A stretch of DNA of 64,000 bases from Pseudomonas thermotolerans DSM 14292 (GCF_000364625.1 NZ_KB822601.1:1-64000); one strand, 5' to 3'. Counted from the first letter of the stretch, positions 1 through 7,736 are shown. The notes: a model not told the origin generated them from the letters alone. Numbers and translations are program-made.

Positions 1-47
1 GCGATCAGCTCCCAAGCTGCATCCGGGAGTTCGTAACGCTTTGCCAT
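1..47 (-). CDS. IS5-like transposase, N-terminal fragment (cut by window edge)
   Basis: The minus strand reads an ATG at 47 followed by AKRYELPDAAWELI and runs off the window. This opening resembles the N-terminus of IS5-family (IS427-like group) transposases common in pseudomonads. Only 15 codons are visible, so the DDE catalytic domain, the element's integrity and its name cannot be judged. The family call is from memory of the opening motif. Confidence 0.6.
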   Translation of the reverse strand, partial: MAKRYELPDAAWELI

Positions 48-106
48 GCGGGCCTCCAGCCTGTCATGGCGCCGATTCTACCCGTTTGGACTTTTCGTAC
101 AGAACC
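1..106. mobile_element. Probable insertion sequence, one end
   Basis: Outside the transposase start lies a segment (about 84-106) whose minus strand reads GTTCTGTACGAAAAGTCCAA, which looks like an IS5-type terminal repeat pointing toward the transposase. A CTAA that would suit an IS5-type short target duplication follows at about 105-109. The other end lies outside the window, so the exact boundary is an inference. Confidence 0.4.
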
Positions 107-240
107 TAACACACATGAGCGCGGTCTTTCGAGCCAAGCCAAGGACCGTCCGACTGTGCCAGCGAAAATCGCCACAAGTGTCGCTTACCCCCGGGCCGCG
201 CTCCCGTCTAGGATGGAACATCCCCGCCCGGAGCGCCGCC

Positions 241-870
241 ATGTACATTCCCTCCGCCTTTCGCCAGGACGACCTTGCCGAACTGCACCGGCAGATCCGC
301 GCCAGCCGGCTGGCCACGCTGGTCAGCCAGAGCGCGGAGGGGCTGCAGGCCAGCCACCTGCCCCTGCTGCTGGAGCCCGAGGAGGGCGAGTTCGGCACCC
401 TCTACGGGCATATCGCCCGCGGCAACCCGCACTGGCGGGCGCTGGCCGCGGACGGCGAGGCGCTGGTGATCTTCAACGGCCCGGACGCCTACATCACCCC
501 GGCCTGGTATCCGGCCAAGGCCGAGCATGGCAAGGTGGTGCCGACCTGGAACTACATCGCCGTGCATGCCTACGGCCGCGCCGAGATCTTCGAGGATGCC
601 GAGCGCCTGCTACAGGTGGTCAGCCGCCTCAGCGACCGGCACGAGGCCGGTCGCCCCACGCCCTGGTCGGTGGCCGATGCACCGCGCGAGTACATCGACA
701 CCATGCTGCGCGCCATCGTCGGCTTCGCCCTGCCGATCCGTCATCTGGAAGGCAAGTGGAAGCTCGGCCAGAACCGCAGTGCCGCTGACTTCCAGTGCGT
801 GCGCGAGGGGCTGGCCGCCAGCCCGGATGCCCGCGACCGCGAGCTGGCCGCCCGTATGAACGACCTGTAA
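241..870 (+). CDS. PaiB-like FMN-binding negative regulator family protein
   Basis: The 209-residue product matches the PaiB family (FMN-binding split barrel) in length and sequence: it opens MYIPSAF, has the SHLPLLLE strand, the GHIARGNPHW stretch near residue 60, and PTWNY near residue 100. In Bacillus, PaiB works with the acetyltransferase PaiA in repressing sporulation and protease genes; here a GNAT gene follows after 12 bp, giving the same pairing. I chose the ATG at 241 because GGAG sits 7 bases upstream and because the family begins with MYxP. The upstream extension in the same frame shows no family similarity. The role in Pseudomonas is not established. Confidence 0.85.
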   Translation: MYIPSAFRQDDLAELHRQIRASRLATLVSQSAEGLQASHLPLLLEPEEGEFGTLYGHIARGNPHWRALAADGEALVIFNGPDAYITPAWYPAKAEHGKVVPTWNYIAVHAYGRAEIFEDAERLLQVVSRLSDRHEAGRPTPWSVADAPREYIDTMLRAIVGFALPIRHLEGKWKLGQNRSAADFQCVREGLAASPDARDRELAARMNDL

Positions 871-882
871 GGAAGGAACCCC

Positions 883-1326
883 ATGAGCATCGAGATCCGC
901 CCGGTCGAAGCCAACCACCATGCCGCCTGGCTGCCCCTCTGGCAGGGCTACCAGCGCTTCTACGCCACCGAGATCCCCGCGGCCACCAGCGCGCTCACCT
1001 GGCAGCGCTTCCTCGACCCGAACGAGCCCATGCACGCCGCTCTGGCCTGGCAGGACGGCCGCGCCGTGGCCCTGGTGCACTGGATCTTCCACCGCTCCTG
1101 CTGGACCAGCGGCGACTACTGCTACCTGCAGGATCTGTACGTCGCCGAGGACTGCCGCGGGAACGGCATCGGCCGTCAACTGATCGAACATGTCTATGCC
1201 GAGGCCCGCGCCGCCGGGGCCAGCCGCGTGCACTGGCTGACCCAGGAGAGCAACTACCGCGGCCGCCAGCTGTACGACCAGGTCGCCGAACGCCCCGGCT
1301 TCATCCAGTACCGCAAGCTGCTGTGA
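883..1326 (+). CDS. GNAT family N-acetyltransferase
   Basis: The product has 147 residues, typical for a single-domain GNAT enzyme. The acetyl-CoA loop is visible as the segment YVAEDCRGNGIGRQL (Q/RxxGxG/A type motif) after the LQDLYV strand. AGGAAGGAACCCC precedes the start. The gene is only 12 bp downstream of the PaiB-like gene and is probably cotranscribed; by analogy with PaiA it might acetylate a polyamine or small amine, but the substrate is not visible in the sequence. Confidence 0.85.
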   Translation: MSIEIRPVEANHHAAWLPLWQGYQRFYATEIPAATSALTWQRFLDPNEPMHAALAWQDGRAVALVHWIFHRSCWTSGDYCYLQDLYVAEDCRGNGIGRQLIEHVYAEARAAGASRVHWLTQESNYRGRQLYDQVAERPGFIQYRKLL

Positions 1327-1368
1327 GAGAGGCACCACGCAGCCAGGCGCGGCGTCCCCGGAGGTCGC

Positions 1369-2385
1369 TTAGAGGGGTTCTTCGGAGGCGCGCGCCTTGC
1401 CGCGCCGGCGGAATTCCACCGGGGTCTCGCCAACCCAGCGCTTGAAGGCCCGGTAGAAGGTACTCGGCTCGGAGAAGCCGGTGCGCTCGACGATCACCTC
1501 GATGCGCTCGTCGGTATTCAGCAGCAGCTCCTTGGCCAGCCGGCAGCGGTAGTCGGTAATCAGATCGTTGAAACGCACCCCGGCCATGGCCAGGCGCTCG
1601 CGCAGGCGGCGCGGCGGCATGCCGAGGCGTCCGGCGACCTGCTCGAGAGTCACCCCGCCGTTGACCAGCAGCTCGGCGATCAGCTCGCGGACCTGGCGCA
1701 CCAGGTCCAGGCGTTCCACCTCGGCCAGCTGGCGGCGGGCCAGGGACTCATGGATGCGCAGCAGCTCCGGCGCGGCATGCCGCGACGGCTTGGCCAGCAC
1801 CGCGGCGTCGAAGCTCAGCGCGTAGCGCTCGGCGCCCAGCTCGGCCGGACAACCGTAGACCTCCAGGTAGCGCTCCGGCGGCGCCCCCTCCTCGTGCATC
1901 AGCTGCACCCGCAGCGGCCGGAACTCCTGGTCGGTGAGCGCGCCGAACAGGCGGATCACCGCGCCGGCGAGCATCTCCGGGAAATGCCGGCTGCTGCCCT
2001 GCTCCATGCCGAGGGACAGCACCGCCACCGCGCCATTGACCTCCAGGCGCGCGCTCAGGGTGTCGGAGAGCAGGCGTGCATAGCGCAGCGCGTGGCGCAG
2101 ACCGTCGCCGAAGGTTTCGCTGGAGAGGAACAGGTATTCGAGCAGCAGGCCGTGGAATGCCGGCAGGTGGGCGGCCAGGTAGAGACCGACATGTTCTTCG
2201 CCGCATTCCTCGGCGGCCGCCTTCCAGAACTGCGCCTGGGCAGTATGGGGAAAACGCCCGGATGGCAGCTCTCCCGGCGCCAGGCCGAGGCGCGCCAGAA
2301 CACGGTCCGGGTCGGCGCCGCTGGCACGCAAGGCGTCGATCACCGGGCGCATCAGCGCTACATCGTCGGTCAGATCACGCATCAT
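1369..2385 (-). CDS. AraC family transcriptional regulator
   Basis: The 338-residue product has the two-part layout of OruR/ArgR-like AraC regulators: an N-terminal effector domain (about residues 20-200, arabinose-binding-like AraC N-terminal type) and a C-terminal double helix-turn-helix (about 235-335) ending in the signature RTGFSEPSTFYRAFKRWVG. It is transcribed away from the MaoC-like gene, with 165 bp between the two starts, so it may control that gene and itself. The inducer cannot be read from the sequence. Confidence 0.88.
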   Translation of the reverse strand: MMRDLTDDVALMRPVIDALRASGADPDRVLARLGLAPGELPSGRFPHTAQAQFWKAAAEECGEEHVGLYLAAHLPAFHGLLLEYLFLSSETFGDGLRHALRYARLLSDTLSARLEVNGAVAVLSLGMEQGSSRHFPEMLAGAVIRLFGALTDQEFRPLRVQLMHEEGAPPERYLEVYGCPAELGAERYALSFDAAVLAKPSRHAAPELLRIHESLARRQLAEVERLDLVRQVRELIAELLVNGGVTLEQVAGRLGMPPRRLRERLAMAGVRFNDLITDYRCRLAKELLLNTDERIEVIVERTGFSEPSTFYRAFKRWVGETPVEFRRRGKARASEEPL

Positions 2386-2550
2386 GGTCGCAGAGGTTCT
2401 TATTGTCCGTTTGGCGCGGCCATCTTAGGCAGTTTTACCCCCCGGACTCAACCGGGATTGACCGCCTCGCCGGCGTCTACCGCCGGGCTGCCAATGCATG
2501 CGCGGCGCAGCTGGCTAAGCTGCCGCGATCTGCATCGAGGAGACTTGTCC

Positions 2551-3411
2551 ATGGCCATCGACTGGCACGAGCTGCCCACTCCCCCCGCCCTGCCCGGTCT
2601 GTTCCTCAAGGCCGCGCTGCGTCGCAAGGTGACCGGCCGGACGCTGCCGGACTTCGGCCTGCGCAGCCAGGTCAGCGTCGATCCCCGCCACCTGGCCCGC
2701 TACCGGCAACTCTGCGCGGTTGCCGACGACGGCTGCCTGCCGCCGGCCTACCCGCATCTGCTGGCCTTCCCCCTGCAGATGCAGCTGCTCACCGATCCGC
2801 GCTTCCCCTTCCCGCTACTCGGTCTGGTCCACCTGGAGAACCGCGTGCGCGTACTGCGTCCGCTCGGTGGGCTGGGGCCCTTCCGGGTCGGCGTGCGTCT
2901 GGCGGACCTGCAGCCCCATGCCAAGGGCGCAGTGTTCAGCCTGATCACCAGCCTGGAGGACCAGCTCGGCCTGCTCTGGGAAGGCGACAGCCGCCTGCTG
3001 TGCCGCGCCGTGCGCCTGGACGGCAGCCCGGCGGAAGCGCCTCAGGAAGAGGCACTGCCTCTGACGCCCCTGGCCGACTGGTCGGTGCCAGCGAACATCG
3101 GCCGGCGCTATGCGCGGGTTTCCGGCGACTTCAACCCGATCCATCTGAGCCCCCTGTCCGCCCGCCTGTTCGGCTTTCCGCGCGCCATCGCCCACGGTCT
3201 GTGGAGCAAGGGCCGCGCCCTGGGCGCCCTGGCCGGCCATCTGCCGCGCACCGGCTACGAGGTGGCGGTGCGCTTCCAGAAGCCGGTGCTGCTGCCCGCC
3301 CATGTCGGCCTGCTGGCCAGCGCGCCGGGCGAGCGCGGCCAGTTCCGCCTGGAAGGCGGCCAGGACATCGTGCACATGAGCGGTAGCTGGCAGCCTCTCG
3401 CCCAGATCTGA
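2551..3411 (+). CDS. MaoC/hotdog-fold dehydratase-like protein
   Basis: The product is 286 residues. Its second half carries the MaoC hydratase signature SGDFNPIHLSPLSARLFGF followed by AIAHGLWSKG, where the D/H pair forms the hydratase active site in (R)-specific enoyl-CoA hydratases. The first half looks like a degenerate hotdog domain, so the whole may be a double-hotdog protein. The start at 2551 follows AGGAGA. It is divergent from an AraC regulator. The substrate is probably a 2-enoyl thioester; nothing shows chain length. Confidence 0.75.
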   Translation: MAIDWHELPTPPALPGLFLKAALRRKVTGRTLPDFGLRSQVSVDPRHLARYRQLCAVADDGCLPPAYPHLLAFPLQMQLLTDPRFPFPLLGLVHLENRVRVLRPLGGLGPFRVGVRLADLQPHAKGAVFSLITSLEDQLGLLWEGDSRLLCRAVRLDGSPAEAPQEEALPLTPLADWSVPANIGRRYARVSGDFNPIHLSPLSARLFGFPRAIAHGLWSKGRALGALAGHLPRTGYEVAVRFQKPVLLPAHVGLLASAPGERGQFRLEGGQDIVHMSGSWQPLAQI

Positions 3412-3427
3412 TAGCCCAGCCCCGACC

Positions 3428-3453
3428 ACCGCTGCCCGCCCCCGGGCAGCGGT
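3428..3453 (+). terminator. Perfect GC hairpin after the MaoC-like gene
   Basis: Two perfect 11-bp arms (ACCGCTGCCCG and its complement) with a CCCC loop lie 17 bp after the stop codon. No T-tract follows, so intrinsic termination is uncertain; it may only stabilise the 3' end. Confidence 0.45.
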
Positions 3454-3509
3454 GCTTGCCTGCCGGGCTCCGGGCGCCGAAGCTATGCGGCTTGCAAGGA
3501 GAAAGCCGC

Positions 3510-3812
3510 ATGAACCTCGACGAACTGACCCGGCGCCTGCACGCCATCCGCGACCGCAACCAGTGGCAGCGCTTCCACAGCCCGAAGAACCTGGCCATGG
3601 CCGCCAGCGTAGAGATGGCCGAGCTGGTGGAGATCTTCCAGTGGCTGAGCGAGGACGAGTCGCGTCGCCTGTCTCCCGAACAGCTCGAACACGCCGGCCA
3701 GGAAGTGGGCGACATCGTCCTCTACCTGCTTCTGCTCTGCGCCGAGCTGGGCATCGACATGGACCAGGCGGTGCGCGCCAAGCTGGCCGACAGCGAACGG
3801 CGGTTCGCCTGA
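3510..3812 (+). CDS. MazG-like nucleotide pyrophosphohydrolase
   Basis: The 100-residue protein fits the single-domain MazG-like / RS21-C6 (dCTPase-like) hydrolases. The Mg-binding pattern is present: E35 and E38 in VEMAELVEIFQW, then E65 and D68 in QEVGDIVLYLL. Such enzymes cleave (d)NTPs, often non-canonical ones, to the monophosphate and pyrophosphate. CAAGGAGAAA precedes the ATG. Its TGA overlaps the ATG of cmoM (TGATG at 3810-3814), which implies translational coupling. Confidence 0.85.
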   Translation: MNLDELTRRLHAIRDRNQWQRFHSPKNLAMAASVEMAELVEIFQWLSEDESRRLSPEQLEHAGQEVGDIVLYLLLLCAELGIDMDQAVRAKLADSERRFA

Positions 3813-4561
3813 TGAACGACCGCCACTTCGACGAACTAGCCACCCGCTTCGCCGAGAAGATCTACGGCGGCGCCAAGGGCGCCATCCGCCTCGCGGTGCT
3901 CCAGGCCGATCTCGCCGAGGTCCTGCCGGAACGCCCGCTGCGCGTGCTGGACGTCGGCGCCGGGCTCGGTCACATGGGCCTGTGGCTGGCCGAACGCGGT
4001 CACCGGGTGACTCTCGCCGAGCCGGCCGCCCCCATGCTCGCCGCGGCCCGCGAGCGCTTCGCCGCCGCCGGGCGCGAGGCCACCTTCCTCCAGGCGCCCT
4101 GGCAGGAGCTGCCTGGGCAGCTCGCCGAGCCCTTCGACCTGGTGCTCTGCCACGCGGTGCTGGAATGGCTGGCCGAGCCCCACGCCATCCTGCCGGTGCT
4201 GCACCGCCTCACCACTCCCGGCGGCTGGCTGTCGCTGGCCTTCTACAACAAGGATGCCTTGATCTACCGCAACCTCCTCAAGGGCCACTTCCGTAAACTG
4301 CGCAGGCAGCGCTTCGCCGGTGAGAAGCACAGCCTGACTCCGCAGCAACCCCTCGATCCACGCGAGCTGGCCGCGCAACTCGACGGGATCTGGCGGGTCG
4401 AATGCACAAGCGGAGTACGGGTGTTCCACGACTACATGCCGGCCGAGTTCCAGGCCAAGGCGGACCTTTCCGCCCTGCTGGAGATGGAACTGGCCTACCG
4501 TCGCCACCCAGCCTTCGCCGGCCTCGGCCGTTACCTGCACTGGATCTGCCGACCGCTGTAG
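3812..4561 (+). CDS. cmoM: tRNA 5-carboxymethoxyuridine methyltransferase CmoM
   Basis: This 249-residue class I SAM methyltransferase aligns over its length with E. coli CmoM (formerly SmtA): opening DRHFDELATRFAEKIYGGAK, SAM-binding motif VLDVGAGLGHMG at 45-56, HAVLEWLAEP, and the C-terminal GVRVFHDY. CmoM methylates cmo5U34 to mcmo5U34 in wobble position tRNAs. The start codon overlaps the stop of the MazG-like gene. The gene following it starts 9 bp downstream. Confidence 0.88.
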   Translation: MNDRHFDELATRFAEKIYGGAKGAIRLAVLQADLAEVLPERPLRVLDVGAGLGHMGLWLAERGHRVTLAEPAAPMLAAARERFAAAGREATFLQAPWQELPGQLAEPFDLVLCHAVLEWLAEPHAILPVLHRLTTPGGWLSLAFYNKDALIYRNLLKGHFRKLRRQRFAGEKHSLTPQQPLDPRELAAQLDGIWRVECTSGVRVFHDYMPAEFQAKADLSALLEMELAYRRHPAFAGLGRYLHWICRPL

Positions 4562-4570
4562 GAGGTCGCC

Positions 4571-5167
4571 ATGCAACGCCCAATGCTCGTCCTGCCACTC
4601 TGCCTGGGCCTTTGCGCCTGCCAGAGCGAGAACCCCTACCGGGCCGAGTCCGTGCCGCTGCCGCCTGCCCCGGCGCAGGCGGACCATACCCTGGACCTCA
4701 GCGCCTATCCGCCGGCACCGCTGGACTTCGCCCGCTACCGCACCTGGAGCTGGCTGGCCCCGCCGACCGGAACCGGCGAGCTGAGCGCCGAGCAGGTCCT
4801 GCAGATCCTCGGCAGCGGTCTGGAACAGCGCGGCTTGCGTCAGGCCCGGCCCGGCCAGGCGGCGGACCTGCAGGCGCGCGCCGAGCTGCGCGTCGAGCAG
4901 CGCCTGTACCAGAGCTACGACGACTACGGTGGCTGGTACGGCTACGGCCACCACCACTGGCACGACCACTACGGGCTGTACGGCCAGGTGCCGGTGGTGC
5001 GCACCTATCGGCGCCCGGTGCTGGTGCTGCGCCTCGACCTGATCGATGCCGGCAGCGGCCAGCAGGTGTGGAGCGGCGTCGGCGAGGCTGGCGGCTACGC
5101 CGATAGGAGCACCGAGGCGCTGCGCCAGGCGACCCGCAATGCCCTCGAGCGCTTCCCGCCCAACTGA
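4571..5167 (+). CDS. DUF4136 lipoprotein with His/Tyr/Gly-rich segment
   Basis: The 198-residue product has a lipoprotein signal (LCLGLCAC, modified Cys at 17) and the DUF4136 features FARYRTWSWLAPP and the C-terminal DLIDAGSGQQVWSGVG. A segment at about residues 117-140 is unusually rich in Tyr, Gly and His (YGYGHHHWHDHYGLYG), which could bind metal. It is followed by a paralogue at 5258. DUF4136 proteins are outer-membrane or periplasmic lipoproteins of unknown function. Confidence 0.8.
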   Translation: MQRPMLVLPLCLGLCACQSENPYRAESVPLPPAPAQADHTLDLSAYPPAPLDFARYRTWSWLAPPTGTGELSAEQVLQILGSGLEQRGLRQARPGQAADLQARAELRVEQRLYQSYDDYGGWYGYGHHHWHDHYGLYGQVPVVRTYRRPVLVLRLDLIDAGSGQQVWSGVGEAGGYADRSTEALRQATRNALERFPPN

Positions 5168-5257
5168 TCGGCTTGTCGCCGGCGGGCGCCTGGGCTTGGC
5201 TAGAAGAAGGGCCGGCGCACGGAGTGCCTCGTCGGCCCCGTCTCGAGAGGATGCATC

Positions 5258-5815
5258 ATGTCGTACCGCTACCTGTTGATCCCCGCGCTGCTGCTCGCCG
5301 CCTGCCAGAGCATCGAGCTGAGCCGCGACTACGACCGCAGCCGCGATTTCGCCAGCTACCGGACCTGGAGCTGGAAACAGCCGCCCCTGCTCTACGCCCC
5401 GGACGACCCACGCCTGAAGAGCGATCTCACCGAGCTGCGCATCCGCGAAGCGGTCGACCAGCAGCTAGAACAGCGCGGCCTGCGTCCCGCGCCGGCGGGT
5501 AGCCAGGGCGACCTGCAGGTCCAGGCCGCGCTGATCGTCGAACAGCAGCAGAGCCAGTACACCACCAGCTACGGCAACCACTGGGCCGGTTACTGGGGAG
5601 GCTACTGGGGCGGTCCGGTGGTCACCGAGGTGCGCAACGTCAGCTACAAGGTCGCCACTCTGCAGATCGACCTCTACGACAGCCGCGACGGCAAGCTGGT
5701 CTGGCGCGGCAGCGGCGAGCAGATCATGCGCAGCGCGCCACCCAGCCCGCAGGAACGCGAAGCGGCGATCCGTGAGACGGTAGGCAAAGTGCTATCACAA
5801 TATCCGCCACACTGA
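5258..5815 (+). CDS. DUF4136 lipoprotein, tandem paralogue
   Basis: This 185-residue protein has a lipobox (LLLAAC, Cys 16), the same ASYRTWSWKQPP motif and C-terminal DLYDSRDGKLVWRGSG as the upstream protein, so the two look like an old tandem duplication. In place of the His-rich stretch it has an aromatic/glycine segment (WAGYWGGYWGG). GAGAGGATGCATC precedes the start. Function unknown. Confidence 0.8.
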   Translation: MSYRYLLIPALLLAACQSIELSRDYDRSRDFASYRTWSWKQPPLLYAPDDPRLKSDLTELRIREAVDQQLEQRGLRPAPAGSQGDLQVQAALIVEQQQSQYTTSYGNHWAGYWGGYWGGPVVTEVRNVSYKVATLQIDLYDSRDGKLVWRGSGEQIMRSAPPSPQEREAAIRETVGKVLSQYPPH

Positions 5816-5847
5816 GGCTCCGTTTCAGGAGCAGGAATCCCCCGAGC

Positions 5848-6336
5848 ATGACAGCTGCGTCCCTCACCCACCGCCCGGCCAGCGCCGGCGACCTCGGCGA
5901 AGTCATCACCTTCGTGGAGAACCCCGACGAACTCTTCTTCGCCTATCCCAAGGCCGCCTGGCCGCTGACCGTCGGCCAGCTCGCCGCGGTGATGGCCGAG
6001 CGCCGCGACAGCACGGTGGCGCTGCTCGACGAGAGGGTCGCCGGCTTCGCCAACTTCTACCAGTGGCAGCACGGCGAGAGCTGCACCCTGGGCAACCTGA
6101 TGGTGGCGCCCTGGGCCCGCGCCCGGGGCGTGGCCCGCTACCTGGTCGGAGTCATGGAGCAGCTCGCCCGCCACCACTACAAGGCCCACAGCCTGCGCAT
6201 CTCCTGCTTCAATGCCAATACCGCCGGCCTGCTGCTCTACACCACCCTCGGCTACCGACCGCAGGCCATCGTCGAGCGCCGCGACCCACGCGGCCTGCGA
6301 GTCGCCCTGGTGCAACTGGAGAAAGCCCTTGAGTGA
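5848..6336 (+). CDS. GNAT family N-acetyltransferase
   Basis: A 162-residue single-domain GNAT protein: the LGNLMVAPWARARGVARYLV stretch holds the strand-4 / acetyl-CoA loop, and FNANTAGLLLYTTLGY is the usual C-terminal motif. Its last 8 bases overlap the TTG start of the DsrE-like gene, so the two are probably translated from one message. Substrate unknown; the context suggests a role linked to the DsrE/GcvH-like pair, or simple operon sharing. Confidence 0.85.
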   Translation: MTAASLTHRPASAGDLGEVITFVENPDELFFAYPKAAWPLTVGQLAAVMAERRDSTVALLDERVAGFANFYQWQHGESCTLGNLMVAPWARARGVARYLVGVMEQLARHHYKAHSLRISCFNANTAGLLLYTTLGYRPQAIVERRDPRGLRVALVQLEKALE

Positions 6337-6697
6337 AGTGCAGCGCGTCCTGATCCTGGTCAACAGCGGGCCGAGTACTCCGGCGCGCTGTGCCGCGCCC
6401 TTCTACACCGCCACCCTGCTGGCCTGCATGGACGCCGAGGTGACCCTGTTCCTGAGCGGCGAAGGCACCCAGCTCGCCCGCCGTACGGTGGCCGAGAGCC
6501 TGCGCGCCGCCGAAGACGGCGAGCCGTTGCTGCACTTCATCCGCCAGGCCAAGCTGGCCGGGGCGCGCCTGCTGATGTGCCGCGCCCCGGGCGTGGAGAT
6601 CGACGAGACGACGCTGATAGACGAGCTCGACGAGATCAGCAGCGGCGGCGAACTGGCCCAGATGATCCTTGAATACGACCGGGTACTGACGTTATGA
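6329..6697 (+). CDS. DsrE family protein
   Basis: The 122-residue product has the DsrE/DsrF-like alpha/beta fold pattern: strand RVLILVNSGP, AAPFYTATLLACMDAEVTLFL, and a C-terminal ARLLMCRAPGVE loop with Cys84 in the position where sulfur-relay members carry their active Cys. TTG at 6329 is preferred because GGAGAAAG lies 5-12 bases upstream and no ATG fits; it overlaps the preceding stop by 8 bp. The downstream ATG overlaps its own stop by 4 bp. Known members carry persulfide sulfur in tRNA thiolation or sulfur oxidation; here the role is not shown. Confidence 0.75.
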   Translation: MSEVQRVLILVNSGPSTPARCAAPFYTATLLACMDAEVTLFLSGEGTQLARRTVAESLRAAEDGEPLLHFIRQAKLAGARLLMCRAPGVEIDETTLIDELDEISSGGELAQMILEYDRVLTL

Positions 6698-7155
6698 ACC
6701 TGCACGGCCTGGAATTCCCCGACCATCTGCTCTACGCCCCGAACTACAACCTCTGGCTGCGCGAGGACGGTGACGCCCTGGTGCTCGGCCTGACCACCTA
6801 CGGCTGCGCCCTCTACGGGCAGATCTTCGCCTTCACCCCCAAGCGCGACGGCTGGCACATCGACAAGGATCGCGGCTTCGGCGTGGTGGAGTTCGCCAAG
6901 GCCGCCGCTGCGGCGCGCAGTCCGCTGGCCGGCACCCTGCTGGCCAGCAACCAAGCCGTAGTAGAGCGCCCGGGGCTGATCAATCGGGACTGCTACGGCG
7001 AGGGCTGGATGATCCGCCTGAAGCCCGACGACTGGCCGGCGGTGCGCGGCGAGTTCCTGAGCGATGAAGCGGCGCTGGAAGCCTTCGCCGCACGCATGCG
7101 TGAGGACGGCTTCGACCCGCAGGCCGACGGCGTGCAGGCCCTGCGCAGCTCCTAG
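6694..7155 (+). CDS. GcvH-like lipoyl-domain protein
   Basis: A 153-residue homologue of glycine cleavage H protein. The lipoyl-attachment region is GVVEFAKAAAAARSPLAGTL, with Lys69 in the place of the lipoylated Lys, followed by the usual ARSPLAGxLLxxN hairpin and the LINRDCYGEGWMIRL strand. There is no gcvP or gcvT nearby. It overlaps the DsrE-like gene by ATGA. A GcvH-like protein beside DsrE resembles the lipoate-binding LbpA proteins of the sHdr sulfur-oxidation system, but no hdr-like genes are in the window, so the comparison is only suggestive. Confidence 0.75.
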   Translation: MNLHGLEFPDHLLYAPNYNLWLREDGDALVLGLTTYGCALYGQIFAFTPKRDGWHIDKDRGFGVVEFAKAAAAARSPLAGTLLASNQAVVERPGLINRDCYGEGWMIRLKPDDWPAVRGEFLSDEAALEAFAARMREDGFDPQADGVQALRSS

Positions 7156-7173
7156 CGCGAAGCGGGAGGGAAC

Positions 7174-7304
7174 ATGACCGGCCGCTCCGCCCGCCCCGTC
7201 CTGCCCTGCTGCTGGCCGGTTGCGCGAGCCAGCCGCGCGCGGGCGGCGCCTGCGGCAAGGCAGGATGCATGCCAGCCCCCGGAAACCCCGAAAAATCCCT
7301 TTGA
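7174..7304 (+). pseudogene. Possible frameshifted small lipoprotein gene
   Basis: An ATG at 7174 with GGGAGGG just upstream opens a frame of MTGRSARPVL. From 7203 another frame reads ALLLAGCASQPRAGG and stops at 7304, which is a textbook lipobox (LLAGC) but has no in-frame start codon upstream. One missing base between 7174 and 7203 would join the two into a short lipoprotein of about 44 residues. This may be a decayed gene, a sequence error or chance. The other frame continues to 7419 without family resemblance. Confidence 0.3.
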
Positions 7305-7384
7305 TGACAAGGACTTGCGCGACATCTTCGAGTCTCCCGCCAGACGCTCTGCCTCACAGGCCGCCCTACGCCCCGGGATAGGCA

Positions 7385-7453
7385 GGCCATTTCTGGCCCA
7401 TGCGACGCCAAGACCCTGATTTACAAAGGAAAATTCCCAGGCCATTTTTGGCC
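7385..7453. repeat. Pair of GGCCA-N4-TGGCC hairpins
   Basis: Two almost identical inverted repeats, AGGCCATTTCTGGCCC at 7384-7399 and AGGCCATTTTTGGCCC at 7439-7454, are 55 bp apart in a gene-free region. Each forms a 5-bp stem with a four-base loop; an AT-rich stretch (TTTACAAAGGAAAATT) lies between. They could be operator sites, a paired repeat element or remnants; no family is recognised. Confidence 0.5.
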
Positions 7454-7625
7454 CGGGCGGGTCAGGAATGACCCGGTCGCTCCCGCGCGACCTGCCGACT
7501 GGTCGAACGACCGCACCCGGGAAGCTCCCGAGCGTGGTGGCTGGAAGCCGGCTTGCTTGCCAGCGGTCAGCTGGGTGTGACTGGTGATCGGATTACGGTA
7601 GCCGGGGGCGTGGTCGGACAGCAGC

Positions 7626-7736
7626 ATGGCCAGTCCCTCGATATCGTTGCGCCGGTCGCGGCGCTGCCTCTTGCCCTCGGTGCGCCAACTGCTGGACTTC
7701 CTCGCCGAGGAGTTCGCCAGAAGCGACGTGGCCTGA
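7626..7736 (+). pseudogene. Remnant of a LysR-type regulator C-terminus
   Basis: The frame 7626-7736 ends RRCLLPSVRQLLDFLAEEF plus a few residues and a stop. This matches the usual last helix of LysR regulators (RRHLxPxVRxLLDFLxExF). No upstream LysR domain is present in any frame, so this looks like a surviving 3' fragment. The region 7156-7816 otherwise has no gene that I can support. Confidence 0.35.

Noticed and set aside
3812..4561. Calling the methyltransferase a generic SmtA or UbiE
   Set aside because: Full-length similarity to CmoM, including the GVRVFHDY end, is more specific.
7174..7419. An 81-codon ORF as a real gene
   Set aside because: Its sequence is Arg/Pro/Ala-rich without family resemblance, and the only credible coding signal inside it is the lipobox in another frame.
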